Shown in pieces: positions 19,422-27,716 of a DNA stretch of 64,000 nucleotides. A model generated the notes under the pieces. That model saw only the letters and a list, made by a program, of their open reading frames with translations. It was not told the DNA's origin and searched no databases. Numbering within the stretch: position 1 is the stretch's first letter; every line of letters begins with the position of its first letter. Where the stretch lies: the NCBI GenBank assembly GCA_003020945.1, contig PXRU01000001.1:92233-156232 (forward strand), given 5' to 3'. The DNA is from Halobacteriales archaeon QS_6_71_20. GTDB lineage: Archaea > Halobacteriota > Halobacteria > Halobacteriales > Haloferacaceae. A program made the position numbers and the translations under genes.

Positions 19422-19647
19422 GTGACAGAAGCTGCTCGACCGTCGCGCTCCGATCTGATTGTCGGCCAGAACCTTCAGCGGACAACCCACACGGAGAACA
19501 CCGATAGATACAGAACATCTATGCAGCACGACGAGGTGTTTGTTTCATTTTGGAATTAGTAAATACCTACTACGCGTGCGCACTTAGATCGCTCCTCCCA
19601 CCGAAATTCAGCGGTGGAACGCGTTACGGACTTGGTGCTTGAACTGG
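19422..19647. other. AT-rich stretch without a gene, 3' side of the PIN gene
   Basis: This lies between the left repeat and the stop of the PIN-like gene. Stop codons interrupt all frames after about 60 residues and none is convincing. AAATACCTACTAC near 19560 and TTCATTTTGG near 19546 are AT-rich and could end transcription of the PIN unit. Confidence 0.4.
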
Positions 19648-20385
19648 TCAGACATCGTCTCCAGATACGTCCGTCGGAACGCTGCCGTCACTGGAATTGT
19701 TCCTGAGTGCTGATGGCGAATAATCCATCGAAACAAACACTAACTGAATACCATCGATGGCTGTTGCTGCTAAGACTTCCTCTTTGATCTGGTCATCAGC
19801 GAACTCTGCTGGATTCGTTGTCGCTATCTCTGTATCTCCCGACACGTTTGCGGCGACATCGTGAGCATCGATCACAATCCAGAAATCTTCCTCGTCTTGA
19901 ATCCGGAGTTGAGTCAATTCGTCCTGTACCGATTCGTGCGAACTAATCCTCAGCCAGCCTTGGAACGTTGAGTAGAGCGTCTCCTTTCGCGCCTCGGCTC
20001 GCTGTTCGATCTCACGAATTACCTCTCGCAATTCATCGGTGACCTCGTAGACACTTCTTCCGGCTTTATCGTCGTAGAAATCCTCTAAATACCTCCATGC
20101 CGAATTTTCATTCCGGTCTATTTCCGACTGAATCTCCTCAATATCACTCTCACTTAGCTCCCCTTCGTAATTGACCTTCACCTGTTGGATGTTCCGGAGA
20201 ACCCCGCTCCGGTGCTCCTCGATAATTGAGTCCTTCGCATTTCGGAAGATATTCTCAACCTGTTCCGTAGCGAAATACTCTGTTTCGCCACTAAACAAGT
20301 ACGTCCTACATTCTCTATGGTGAGGGTCAGTAAAGAAACAGAAACCGAGAATGACTCCCTTGTCGAGAAAGGCGTTATCTGCCAT
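19648..20385 (-). CDS. PIN-domain-like nuclease, probable toxin or effector
   Basis: A 245-residue protein that I read as a PIN-fold ribonuclease. Asp8 in NAFLDKGVILGF sits at the end of the first strand, Glu44 in EQVENIF is the second acid, and IVIDAHDVAANV (170-181) gives Asp173/Asp176. The downstream IATTNPAEFADDQ (187-199) matches the PIN C-terminal T-N-x-x-F strand. It is longer than VapC toxins (about 130 residues), with a charged helical insert at about 50-165. Its ATG is one base after the stop of the upstream gene, so the two are translationally coupled. It lies in a low-GC island with codon use unlike its neighbours. The tail (SSDGSVPTDVSGDDV) is disordered. Function and target are inference; no database check was possible. 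Confidence 0.65.
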   Translation of the reverse strand: MADNAFLDKGVILGFCFFTDPHHRECRTYLFSGETEYFATEQVENIFRNAKDSIIEEHRSGVLRNIQQVKVNYEGELSESDIEEIQSEIDRNENSAWRYLEDFYDDKAGRSVYEVTDELREVIREIEQRAEARKETLYSTFQGWLRISSHESVQDELTQLRIQDEEDFWIVIDAHDVAANVSGDTEIATTNPAEFADDQIKEEVLAATAIDGIQLVFVSMDYSPSALRNNSSDGSVPTDVSGDDV

Positions 20386-20386
20386 T

Positions 20387-21319
20387 CTATAGGTCGTCTA
20401 GCTCCTCAGAGATAGTCGTATTGTACGAGTCAGCGACGCTGTCTAAAGCTGGGGTGGACTGTCTTTCTGAGAGGGCTTCCTTTCGCTTCTGTGATACCCG
20501 GCTCTGGAGATCTTTGCACACTTTTTCCTTCTGTTCGTGCCAGTCTTCGAGCGCCTCTGAATCAATATTCGAGTGCTCCTCAAAGCGGAGAATGATTCGT
20601 GCGGCCCCCTCAATGAAGGTCTCTATAAAGTCATGGAGTTCTCTCGGGCTTCGCCCGATATCGACCAACAGGCGCATCGTATCGTCCCAATCAAGGTAGA
20701 TATCGTGGATTTCCGAGTAACGCTCCTCGTCAAAGTTCGCCAGCATCTCGTCTAGAAGTTCTTCGATGTGGGTCTTCTCATCGGGGGCAACGAATCGGCT
20801 CAGCCTATGCTGGTCTTCGTCTTGCGAAACCGTATTTAAGTACCACCGCAAATCAGCATATGCGATAACGAAACCGTCGGGCGCAAAGTTCTGGTACTGG
20901 TACTCTTCCAGTTCCTCAGCTGTTTTGTCACCGTGTTCAGTAACTACGGACTGAACCGCATTGTAGATGTCGTCTTTGAGGTCTTCTGATAGGTGGTCGA
21001 AGTCGGATTCGCTGACTTGGTCGGCTGGATAGTACGCCTGTCCACCAAAGTGATTCGCGTTGGGACTATACGTGACCGCTGTATTCAGATGAGATTCAGA
21101 GATAGTACGGCCGTACTTGTACCAGTACTTCGGCAGACAGACTTCCCGGTCATATTCCTGCGCTAACAGCCGATCAGCTAAACAGCAGAGTTTGTGGATA
21201 CGGGTCCGCCCCGTCTCACGACCGTCCTGCTCGTGACGTTCCGCAGCCACCCGATATAGAAGATACTCCGGCGGCCCGAGGTCACCGAGATCATCATCCG
21301 CCGGTGCCGGCTCAGACAT
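20387..21319 (-). CDS. Partner protein of the PIN gene, possible Panacea-like antitoxin
   Basis: A 310-residue soluble protein, first gene of the pair. The N-terminal half has helices and a PKYWYKYGRTISESHL stretch preceded by TRIHKLCCLADRLLAQEYD. This faintly recalls DUF4065/Panacea (SocA-like) antitoxins, where a KLxxLLYxAD helix precedes a W-x-Y-GP strand. The C-terminal half (about 165-310) is long charged helices, possibly coiled coil (EALEDWHEQKEKVCKDLQSRVSQKRKEAL in part). The frame opens with TTG 21352, but ATG 21319 looks right. AATAATTA near 21366-21373 is the best promoter element. The stop is one base from the ATG of the PIN-like gene. The match to Panacea is by eye and weak; it could equally be a haloarchaea-only family. 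Confidence 0.55.
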   Translation of the reverse strand: MSEPAPADDDLGDLGPPEYLLYRVAAERHEQDGRETGRTRIHKLCCLADRLLAQEYDREVCLPKYWYKYGRTISESHLNTAVTYSPNANHFGGQAYYPADQVSESDFDHLSEDLKDDIYNAVQSVVTEHGDKTAEELEEYQYQNFAPDGFVIAYADLRWYLNTVSQDEDQHRLSRFVAPDEKTHIEELLDEMLANFDEERYSEIHDIYLDWDDTMRLLVDIGRSPRELHDFIETFIEGAARIILRFEEHSNIDSEALEDWHEQKEKVCKDLQSRVSQKRKEALSERQSTPALDSVADSYNTTISEELDDL

Positions 21320-21391
21320 TCGTCTTATTCGGCCAATGGAATCCGGGTGCAAAGTAATTGACGCTGTAATTATTTCTGGAATTCAGAATGG

Positions 21392-21463
21392 TCACGAATA
21401 CGGCCAACCGCTGCACTGAGTGTTCAATTCTTCGTATTGATCACACTCAGACTTGTTCGACAT
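21392..21463 (-). CDS. Possible 23-residue micro-ORF or remnant
   Basis: ATG 21463 to TGA 21392 encodes a short peptide beginning MSNKSECDQYEEL with two cysteines (CDQ, QCSGW). It lies 72 bases above the PIN-unit start inside the AT-rich island. It may be the head of a lost gene, a leader, or chance. Nothing else in 21353-21674 looks coding on either strand. Confidence 0.15.
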   Translation of the reverse strand: MSNKSECDQYEELNTQCSGWPYS

Positions 21464-21674
21464 TCGCGCCCTCCATCTTGCACGCCGTTCCAAACATCAT
21501 TTCGAACTGGTAGGACTTTCGACGGTCAATAGGCAGCACGTACCTATCGGCTGGTTCGATCAATGGCTCGCTAACACAATTTCCAAAACCAAAGGTACCC
21601 GTATCAGGAGTAACGAAAGCGGCACTGTGGATCCACGTGGATCAGGAAGATTTCATAGCTGTAGGCGGGGTCGT

Positions 21675-21782
21675 CAGCGGTTGTACCGCGAGTGAGGGAG
21701 CGAAGCGACCGAACGAGCGGCCTTCTGGCATGAACGGGTTTTAACCGGAGTCGAGCGCGTCGCAGGCGCGCGAGGCCCCCGT
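21675..21782 (-). repeat. Right 108-base inverted repeat of the AT-rich island
   Basis: This is the mirror copy of 19314-19421, with about 10 differences. It ends 13 bases before the stop of the phoU2 gene, just as the left arm begins 11 bases after the cdc48 stop, so each arm sits in the 3' flank of a convergent gene. The inner 45-base core (21680-21724) is a member of a GAGGGAGCGAAGCGACC-type repeat; a similar GGAGGGAGCGAA string recurs at 39879-39890 and 40032-40043. Confidence 0.85.
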
Positions 21783-21795
21783 GGAAAGTGGTCGA

Positions 21796-22467
21796 CTAGT
21801 AGATGAGTTCGTCATCGTTCTCGATCATGTACAGCGTCCGGGCGGCGATGTTGACCGCGTGGTCGCCGACGCGTTCGAGGTCGCGGATCGTAAGCAGGAG
21901 TCGGGAGACGTCGGCCATCAGCCGCTCTATGTCGTCTTCCGTGGCGCTCTCGCGTTCGATGAGGTCGCGTACGACCGCGCTGCTCGCGTCCTCACACAGC
22001 GCGTCGATCTCGTCGTCGTCGTCGGACACCCGGTAGCAGCGCCCGACGTCCTCGTCGGCGTACGCGCGCATGGCGTCGTCGAGCATCTCCAGGGTCGCGT
22101 CGCCGATGCGCTGGATGTCGACGTCGGGGAACACGTCGCGTTCGGCCTGGAGGCTGTACTCCCCGAGGTTGGTCGCGAGGTCGCCGATGCGTTCGAGGTC
22201 GGTGATGATCTTGAACGTCGCCGCGATGAGACGGAGGTCGCCCGCGACCGGCTGCTGGAGGGCCAGCAGGTCGACGCAGTCCTGCTCCAGTTCGAGGTAC
22301 AGCCGGTTCACCTCCACGTCCTCCTCGATGACGCGGTTGGCCAGCTCCTCGTCCTTCTCGGCGAGCGCGTCCATCCCCATCCGGAGGCGCTCGGCGACGA
22401 TCTCGCTCATGTAGAGGACGTCCTCGCGGAGGTCCGCGAGGCGTTCCTGATACTGCTTGCGCGGCAT
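21796..22467 (-). CDS. phoU: PhoU-family phosphate uptake regulator
   Basis: A 223-residue all-helical PhoU protein with two tandem PhoU repeats. The metal-binding signatures are ITDLERIGDLATNLGEY (first repeat) and IRDLERVGDHAVNIAART (second repeat). Such proteins report phosphate sufficiency and restrain the Pst transporter. I take ATG 22467 as the start because a TATA-like CCCTTACC (22492-22499) lies about 27 bases upstream; an in-frame GTG at 22473 is less likely. It is separated from pstB (23024) by about 550 bases on the same strand, so it has its own promoter. A second PhoU-domain gene is at 27930. Confidence 0.94.
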   Translation of the reverse strand: MPRKQYQERLADLREDVLYMSEIVAERLRMGMDALAEKDEELANRVIEEDVEVNRLYLELEQDCVDLLALQQPVAGDLRLIAATFKIITDLERIGDLATNLGEYSLQAERDVFPDVDIQRIGDATLEMLDDAMRAYADEDVGRCYRVSDDDDEIDALCEDASSAVVRDLIERESATEDDIERLMADVSRLLLTIRDLERVGDHAVNIAARTLYMIENDDELIY

Positions 22468-22490
22468 ACTCACGAATCCCTCGGCGTCGG

Positions 22491-22500
22491 TGGTAAGGGT
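22491..22500 (-). promoter_or_regulatory. TATA-like element before phoU
   Basis: ACCCTTACCA on the minus strand is centred 26-29 bases before ATG 22467 and so selects that start over GTG 22473. Confidence 0.35.
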
Positions 22501-22640
22501 TTGTGTTCCGCGGGCGTGATCCCCGTGTTCCGCGGGTCTGGACGGCTATACTCACCACATACGTCTCCGTATCGCTACGGAGCGGAGGCCACCGCTCATA
22601 GCAGCGTTCAGTCCCCTCCGGCGCGTCCGCTGACACGACT

Positions 22641-22808
22641 ATGGAGTTTCCTCTCCTCCCGGCGCTCGCGGTCGGCGGCGCCGTCGTGCTGTGGCTCGGC
22701 GGACGACTGCTCCGGTGGCTCCTCGGAGCCGCGGGTCGAGTGGAGGCCGCACTCGGCGAGGGCAGCGCGGCCAGCGCCGGCTCCCGACGCGAGGAGGAGC
22801 GCGTGTGA
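22641..22808 (+). CDS. Small single-pass membrane protein, 55 residues
   Basis: ATG 22641 to TGA 22808 encodes 55 residues: a hydrophobic N-terminal half (FPLLPALAVGGAVVLWLGG, residues 3-21, running on into RLLRWLLGAAG) and a charged tail ending RREEERV. It lies in the 550-base gap between phoU and pstB on the opposite strand. Short one-helix proteins of this kind are common in haloarchaea, but I cannot point to a homologue and see no clear promoter at the usual distance. The next frame, GTG 22805 to TGA 22969 (54 residues), overlaps its stop by three bases and is less convincing. Confidence 0.35.
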   Translation: MEFPLLPALAVGGAVVLWLGGRLLRWLLGAAGRVEAALGEGSAASAGSRREEERV

Positions 22809-23023
22809 CCGCGGTCGACGCCGAGATCATTACCCGGCTGGACCTACCAACAGCCGTGTATCGCCGGGCGGTCGGTGACTTCGACACGGCGACTGCCGGC
22901 GCAGTGCGGGAGCGATCCCACCCCGACCGGTGGCCGCGCCGCTCCGGGAGGCGAGACGGCAAGAACTGACGGCGACTGGGGGGGTGACGCGGCGCTCGCG
23001 GCCCCGACGGTGCCCGCGGGGCG

Positions 23024-23908
23024 CTACCCGAACTTCCCGGTGATGTAGTCCTCGACGCGCCGGGAGTCGGGGTTCTCGAAGATCGTGTCGGTGTCGTCGA
23101 ACTCGACGAGCTCTCCCCCGGTGAGGAAGACGGCCGTCTTGTCGGAGATCCGGGCCGCCTGCTGCATGTTGTGGGTGACGATGACGACCGTGTACTCCTC
23201 GGCGAGGTCGTCGATGAGGTCCTCGATCTTCGAGGTGGCGACCGGGTCCAGCGCGGAGGCCGGCTCGTCCATCAACAGTACCTCCGGGTCCGGCGCGATG
23301 GCGCGGGCGATACAGAGGCGTTGCTGTTGCCCGCCCGAGAGGTCCAGTCCCGAGGTGTCGAGCTGGTCGTTCACTTCGTCCCACAGCGCCGCGCGCTTCA
23401 GCGACTCCTCGACGATCGCGTCGTAGTCGCCCTCCATCCCCTGGATCTCCAGCCCGTAGGCGACGTTGTCGTAGATCGACTTCGGGAACGGGTTGGGCTT
23501 CTGGAACACCATCCCGACGCGGCGGCGCAGCGCCACCGGGTCCACGTCGGCGTCGTACACGTTCTTCCCGCGGAGGAAGAGGTCGCCCTCGACGCGGGCG
23601 GCGTCGATCATGTCGTTCATCCGGTTGATACACCGGAGGAACGTCGACTTCCCGCAGCCGGAGGGCCCGATCATCGCGGTGACGCGGTTGCGCGGGATCT
23701 CCATCGTGATATCGTCGAGCGCCCGCTCGTCGTTGTAGTAGACGCTCACCCCTCGCGCCTCGACGAGGGTTTCGGCCTCCCGAACGTGGTCGTTCCCGCT
23801 CACGCTCTCGCTGATATCCGTCTCGATCGCCATCTCCGTCGACGGGTCGGCCGCGGTGCCGCCGCCGTCCGGTTCCATCTCGTCGGTCGATGTGTCTCCG
23901 TCAGTCAT
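23024..23908 (-). CDS. pstB: Phosphate ABC transporter ATP-binding protein PstB
   Basis: A 294-residue ABC ATPase that powers phosphate import. The order is Walker [15 protein letters not shown]-loop [15 protein letters not shown] (the PNPFP form is typical of PstB), signature [14 protein letters not shown], Walker [14 protein letters not shown] and switch His in VIVTHNM. About 50 acidic N-terminal residues before [12 protein letters not shown] are an extension common in haloarchaea. The gene follows pstA with a nine-base gap, ending the pstS-pstC-pstA-pstB order. Confidence 0.96.
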   Translation of the reverse strand: MTDGDTSTDEMEPDGGGTAADPSTEMAIETDISESVSGNDHVREAETLVEARGVSVYYNDERALDDITMEIPRNRVTAMIGPSGCGKSTFLRCINRMNDMIDAARVEGDLFLRGKNVYDADVDPVALRRRVGMVFQKPNPFPKSIYDNVAYGLEIQGMEGDYDAIVEESLKRAALWDEVNDQLDTSGLDLSGGQQQRLCIARAIAPDPEVLLMDEPASALDPVATSKIEDLIDDLAEEYTVVIVTHNMQQAARISDKTAVFLTGGELVEFDDTDTIFENPDSRRVEDYITGKFG

Positions 23909-23917
23909 GGTTGAAGA

Positions 23918-25552
23918 TCACCGCTCACTCTGATACCTGTTTCGCAGGACGATCGCCGTCGCGTTCATCAGCAGCATCAGCGTCAGGAGGACGACTCCCG
24001 CGGCGGGGACGACCCCGTGACGAAACGACGGCCTGGCGTTGCTGTGGGCGGCGAAGATCTGCAGCGGGAGCGCGGTGGCGCTGGAGAACAGCCCCGTCGG
24101 CGGCGAGTACGTCGTCGTCGCAACGGCGACGATGACCAGCGGGGCGGTCTCGCCGATCGCCCGGGCGAGCGCCAGGATCGTCCCGGTCAGGATTCCGGGA
24201 ACCGCATCCGGGAGGACGACGTTCCGAAGCGTCTGCCAGCGGCTCGCACCGACGCCGTAGGACGCCTGCCTGAGCGAGTCGGGGACGGACCGGATCGCCT
24301 CCTGTGCGGAGACGACGACGATGGGGAGGATGAGCAGGCCGAGCGTTCCCGAGGCCGCGATGACGACCCCGGTGCCGAACCCGAGCGCGTTCCGGAACAG
24401 TGCGAGCCCGAGCAGGCCGTACACGACCGACGGGACGCCCGCGAGGTTCGAGATGTTCACCTCCAGAAGCGACGCGAGCCGGCCGCGCCAGCCGCTTTCA
24501 GGGGCGTACTCCTCCAAGTAGATCGCCGCCCCGATCCCGATCGGGAACGCGATGACCGTCATGAACCCCACAACGACGATCGACCCGACGACCTGGGGGT
24601 AGACTCCCGCGTTGCTTGCGTTGAGGCCGTCCCAGGACTGGAGGAGGAGCGTCGGCGTGAGATAGGCGTCGAGGCCGTCGACCCCGAGCTGTCGTTCGAG
24701 CGTCGCGCCGAGCAGGACGCCGCCGATGACGACGACCGGGCCGAGCAGGCCGACCCGTCCCTCGGGGGTTCGTCGGATCGTCCATCCGGCGACGGACGCC
24801 ACCGGAACGACTCCGGTCGAGAAGAGGACGACCCACAGCGACGGGTCGACGCCCGTGTCGACGCCCGTCACGATCCCCCCGGCAGCGACCGCGAGCGCGC
24901 CGCCGAACACTACCGCGGCGGCGGCCGCGCCGTCACGGAGGGTGCGACGGTCGGTGACGAACGCCCCGAGGAGGGCCGCGACGGGGACAGTGACGAACCC
25001 GACGTAGGCGATCCACGCGGCGAGAACGCCGACCGACGGCCGGACGACCGGGTACGCGAGTCCGCCGACCGCGAGTCCGACGAGGATCGACACCGGGATC
25101 ATGGGTCCGGTGTAGGCGTTCTCTCCGGAGACGCGAGCATACGCCGCCACGGCCAGGGGCGGGACCCCCCCGAACGCGGCGTAGATCAACACGTCGTACG
25201 GGCTGACCGACTCGGCGACGACGTACACCGTGGCGCTCGCGGCGAGCGCCCCGAGGACGACCGCGAACGCCCGCGCGTTCGCTTCCCTGACTGCCGGCTC
25301 GCGCCGCGCGTACAGCGTATATGCCGCCGTCGGCGCGACCAGCACGCCGAGGTAGAGGAGATACCACCGGGTGGAGGCGGTGAGCGGTCGGACGGCGTCG
25401 AACGCGATATACCCGAAGAGGACCACGAGCGAGAGGATTCCGACGAGCGTCGCAGCGACGAGACCGACCTCGAACAGCACCCCCTTGAGCCGCTTGAGTC
25501 GGAGGTCGCTCGCCTCTCCGAGCCCGCCGACGGTGGTGTCCTCGGTCGCCAT
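23918..25552 (-). CDS. pstA: Phosphate ABC transporter permease PstA
   Basis: A 544-residue permease, much longer than bacterial PstA (about 280). The extra N-terminal half (about 25-290) contains seven or so additional hydrophobic segments before the canonical permease domain. The classic part begins near VYPQVVGSIVVVGFMTVIAFPIGIG and has LEEYAPESGW, a VNISNLAGVPSVVYGLLGLALF segment and the EAA loop region VPDSLRQASYGVGASRWQTLRNVVLPDAVPGI that contacts PstB. It overlaps the stop of pstC by one base (TAATG) and is translationally coupled. Confidence 0.95.
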   Translation of the reverse strand: MATEDTTVGGLGEASDLRLKRLKGVLFEVGLVAATLVGILSLVVLFGYIAFDAVRPLTASTRWYLLYLGVLVAPTAAYTLYARREPAVREANARAFAVVLGALAASATVYVVAESVSPYDVLIYAAFGGVPPLAVAAYARVSGENAYTGPMIPVSILVGLAVGGLAYPVVRPSVGVLAAWIAYVGFVTVPVAALLGAFVTDRRTLRDGAAAAAVVFGGALAVAAGGIVTGVDTGVDPSLWVVLFSTGVVPVASVAGWTIRRTPEGRVGLLGPVVVIGGVLLGATLERQLGVDGLDAYLTPTLLLQSWDGLNASNAGVYPQVVGSIVVVGFMTVIAFPIGIGAAIYLEEYAPESGWRGRLASLLEVNISNLAGVPSVVYGLLGLALFRNALGFGTGVVIAASGTLGLLILPIVVVSAQEAIRSVPDSLRQASYGVGASRWQTLRNVVLPDAVPGILTGTILALARAIGETAPLVIVAVATTTYSPPTGLFSSATALPLQIFAAHSNARPSFRHGVVPAAGVVLLTLMLLMNATAIVLRNRYQSER

Positions 25553-26553
25553 TACTCGTACGCCTCCCTGAACCGCCGTCTGACGAGTTCGGCGAGCACG
25601 TTCATCGTGAGCGTGATGACGAACAGCGTCATTCCGAGCGCGAACATCGCCTCGTAGGTGATCCCGCCCAGCGAGTCGGCACCGGCGATCTGGACCATCG
25701 CGGCGGTCATCGTCTGCCCCGACTCCGAGAGGTTACGCAGGACGTTCGGGACCCGTGGCATCCGGGGGCTCATTCCCATCGCCATCGTCACCGCCATCGT
25801 CTCCCCGATGGCCCGCGAGAGCGCGAGCACGTACGAGGCGACGATCCCCGAGGTCGCCGCCGGGGTGACGATCCGCGTCGACACGTCGAACTTCGTCGAG
25901 CCGAGCCCGTATCCGGCCGCTCTGAGGCTGTCGGGCACCGCGCTCAGCGCGTCCTCGCTGATCGACGATACCATCGGGATGATCATGATCCCGACGACGA
26001 TGCTCGCCGACAGGGCGTTGAACGTCCGCAGCGATGGGACGACGAGGGCGAACTCCGGGAGGACCGGAACGCCGGCGGGGACCAGCGGGACCGAGATCGG
26101 AAGCACGGCGTCGATGAGCGGCGTGATATACACGAGCGCCATGTAGCCGTAGATGACGGTGGGGACGCCGGCGAGGATCTCCAGGGCCGGCTTCAGAAAC
26201 GACCGCACTCGCGAACTGGCGTACTCGCTCAGGTAGATCGCCGCCGCGAGCCCGGTCGGCAGCGCGATCACCGCCGAGCCGACCGTGACGATCAACGTCC
26301 CGCTGACCAGCGGGAGCACGCCGTAGCTCCCGTTGATGATCGGGCTCCACTGGGTTCCGGTGAAGAACGCGATCGGCGACACCTCGGACCAGAATGTGAG
26401 CGCCCGCCCCGAAAGCGCCAGGACGATCCCGACGGTGACGAGGATCGTCAGAAGGGCGCTGAGCGCGATCAGACGGCCGTACAGCCGTTCCTTTCGAACG
26501 ACGAACCCGTGTCGCTGGAGCGTCTCGCCCCCGCGCTCCGGTTCGGTGCTCAT
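25552..26553 (-). CDS. pstC: Phosphate ABC transporter permease PstC
   Basis: A 333-residue permease of the phosphate importer. It has about six membrane segments, the periplasmic-side TGTQWSPIINGSYGVLPLVSGT, the AIYLSEYAS motif and the EAA loop VPDSLRAAGYGLGSTKFDVSTRIVTPAATSGI. These are the usual PstC signatures. The N-terminal RHGFVVRKERLYGRLIAL lies in the cytoplasm. It follows pstS by about 70 bases and shares a base with the pstA start, so the four genes form one unit. Confidence 0.95.
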   Translation of the reverse strand: MSTEPERGGETLQRHGFVVRKERLYGRLIALSALLTILVTVGIVLALSGRALTFWSEVSPIAFFTGTQWSPIINGSYGVLPLVSGTLIVTVGSAVIALPTGLAAAIYLSEYASSRVRSFLKPALEILAGVPTVIYGYMALVYITPLIDAVLPISVPLVPAGVPVLPEFALVVPSLRTFNALSASIVVGIMIIPMVSSISEDALSAVPDSLRAAGYGLGSTKFDVSTRIVTPAATSGIVASYVLALSRAIGETMAVTMAMGMSPRMPRVPNVLRNLSESGQTMTAAMVQIAGADSLGGITYEAMFALGMTLFVITLTMNVLAELVRRRFREAYE

Positions 26554-26622
26554 GTGGTTGGATACAGCGTGAGGGGTGTAATCAGCGTTCCTCTTCGGTC
26601 GCTACGCCGAGTGACAGTCACC

Positions 26623-27654
26623 TCAGGCGCTCCACTCGTACTCGCCCTCGATCCCCGCCTCGAGGTTCGCGAGGTTGTCATCGACCATCTGCTCGCTGCT
26701 CGGGACGTACCCGATATCGTCGGCGATGTAGTCCTCGTCCGCTTCGTTGACGTAAAAGCGGATGAACTCCTGCAGGTGGGTCTTCTCCTGTAGTTTGTTC
26801 ATGTTCGCGTAGAAGAACAGCGGCCGCGCGAGCGGGTAGTCCCCGCTCTTTGCGCCCTCCAGGCTCGCTTCGACCGGATCGCCGCCGTCCTGGCTGACGC
26901 TCAGTGCCTTCACGCTGTCGGGGTTGTTCGTGTAGTAGGCGAACGGGAGGTAGCCCAACGCGTACTCGTTTCCGGAGACGCCCTGCGCGATGCTGTTGTC
27001 CTCCTCGGTGCCCTCGAAGTCCTCGCGGATCGTGTCCTCCTCGCCGACGACGGCCTCGGTGAAGTAGTCGAAGGTCCCGGAGGTGGTCGCCGCGCCGTAG
27101 AGGTCGAACGGCTCGTCGGGCCAGTCGGCGTTGACATCCGACCACAGCTCCGGGGCGGTCTCCGGCGACCAGATCGTCTGTAAGTCCGCCATCGAGATGG
27201 AGTCGACCCAGTCGTTGTCGTTGTTCACGACGATCGTGAGCGCGTCCTGGGCGACGAAGAACTCGACCGGCTCGAAGCCGGTGTCGCGGCACCGCTGAAC
27301 CTCTTCCTCGGAGATCGGACGGCTCGAGTTGTTGATGTCGCTGTCGCCGGGGATGAAGACGTTCTCGAAGCCGCCCGAACTCCCGTCGCGGGTGAGGTTG
27401 AACCCCACGTCGGAATGGTCCTCGGCGAACTGACGGCTGATCTCCTGGGCGATCGGATAGACGGTACTGCTGCCCGAAACACGCACGTCGCCGGAGAGGC
27501 TCCCGGAGCCGCTCGACCCGCCTTCGGAGTCGCCGTCCGACCCGCCACCGGAGCCGCCCGAGTCGCTCGTACAGCCGGCGAGGCCGACGACACCGGCCGA
27601 TCCTGCAGCGGTCACGAAGGCGCGTCGAGTCGCGGAGTCGGAGTGATCTGCCAT
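26623..27654 (-). CDS. pstS: Phosphate-binding lipoprotein PstS
   Basis: A 343-residue phosphate receptor. The N-terminus carries a twin-arginine motif (TRRAFVTAAG) and a lipobox (VGLAGC, Cys near residue 28), as usual for haloarchaeal Tat lipoproteins. A flexible Gly/Ser linker follows. Phosphate-site signatures are VSGSSTVYPIAQEI near the start of the mature domain, TRDGSSGGFENVF and AATTSGTFDYFTE. ATG 27654 is preferred to an adjacent GTG at 27657. The promoter region above has the AT-rich box GATATATAGATATAC. Confidence 0.96.
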   Translation of the reverse strand: MADHSDSATRRAFVTAAGSAGVVGLAGCTSDSGGSGGGSDGDSEGGSSGSGSLSGDVRVSGSSTVYPIAQEISRQFAEDHSDVGFNLTRDGSSGGFENVFIPGDSDINNSSRPISEEEVQRCRDTGFEPVEFFVAQDALTIVVNNDNDWVDSISMADLQTIWSPETAPELWSDVNADWPDEPFDLYGAATTSGTFDYFTEAVVGEEDTIREDFEGTEEDNSIAQGVSGNEYALGYLPFAYYTNNPDSVKALSVSQDGGDPVEASLEGAKSGDYPLARPLFFYANMNKLQEKTHLQEFIRFYVNEADEDYIADDIGYVPSSEQMVDDNLANLEAGIEGEYEWSA

Positions 27655-27696
27655 CACTGAGTTTGACCCACGAGGAACGTAAGTACTCTACTATGA

Positions 27697-27716
27697 GAGA
27701 TATATAGATATACTGT
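27697..27716 (-). promoter_or_regulatory. AT-rich pst promoter box
   Basis: The stretch AGATATATAGATATACTG lies 45-62 bases before the pstS ATG. On the minus strand it reads TATATCTATATATC, giving two overlapping TATA-like elements. The ten bases GATATATAGA recur exactly at 27877-27886 before the divergent regulator gene, so both may bind one factor, perhaps phosphate-responsive. No experimental motif was matched. Confidence 0.45.

Larger units (their letters stand above)
19314..21782. mobile_element. AT-rich genomic island with inverted-repeat ends
   Basis: About 2.25 kb of AT-rich sequence lies between 108-base inverted repeats, set between the convergent genes cdc48 and phoU2. Composition changes sharply: the 60 bases at 20041 hold 28 G/C, against 45 in the 60 bases at 18541. 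The cargo is a two-gene unit (a PIN-like protein and a coupled partner) plus about 320 bases of non-coding or decayed sequence at 21353-21674. There is no transposase, integrase or tRNA edge, and I find no target-site duplication outside the arms. It may be a non-autonomous element, or a cassette exchanged by recombination between repeats shared by many haloarchaeal intergenic regions. Confidence 0.6.

Noticed and set aside
21453-21695. 80-residue plus-strand frame inside the island
   Set aside because: No motif, runs into the inverted repeat, and ends in repeat-encoded residues; considered chance.
19314-21782. Insertion sequence
   Set aside because: No transposase or remnant of one lies between the inverted repeats, so it is described as an island with repeat ends.
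22805-22969. 54-codon GTG frame after the small membrane protein
   Set aside because: No hydrophobic or motif pattern and no promoter; too weak to list as a gene.
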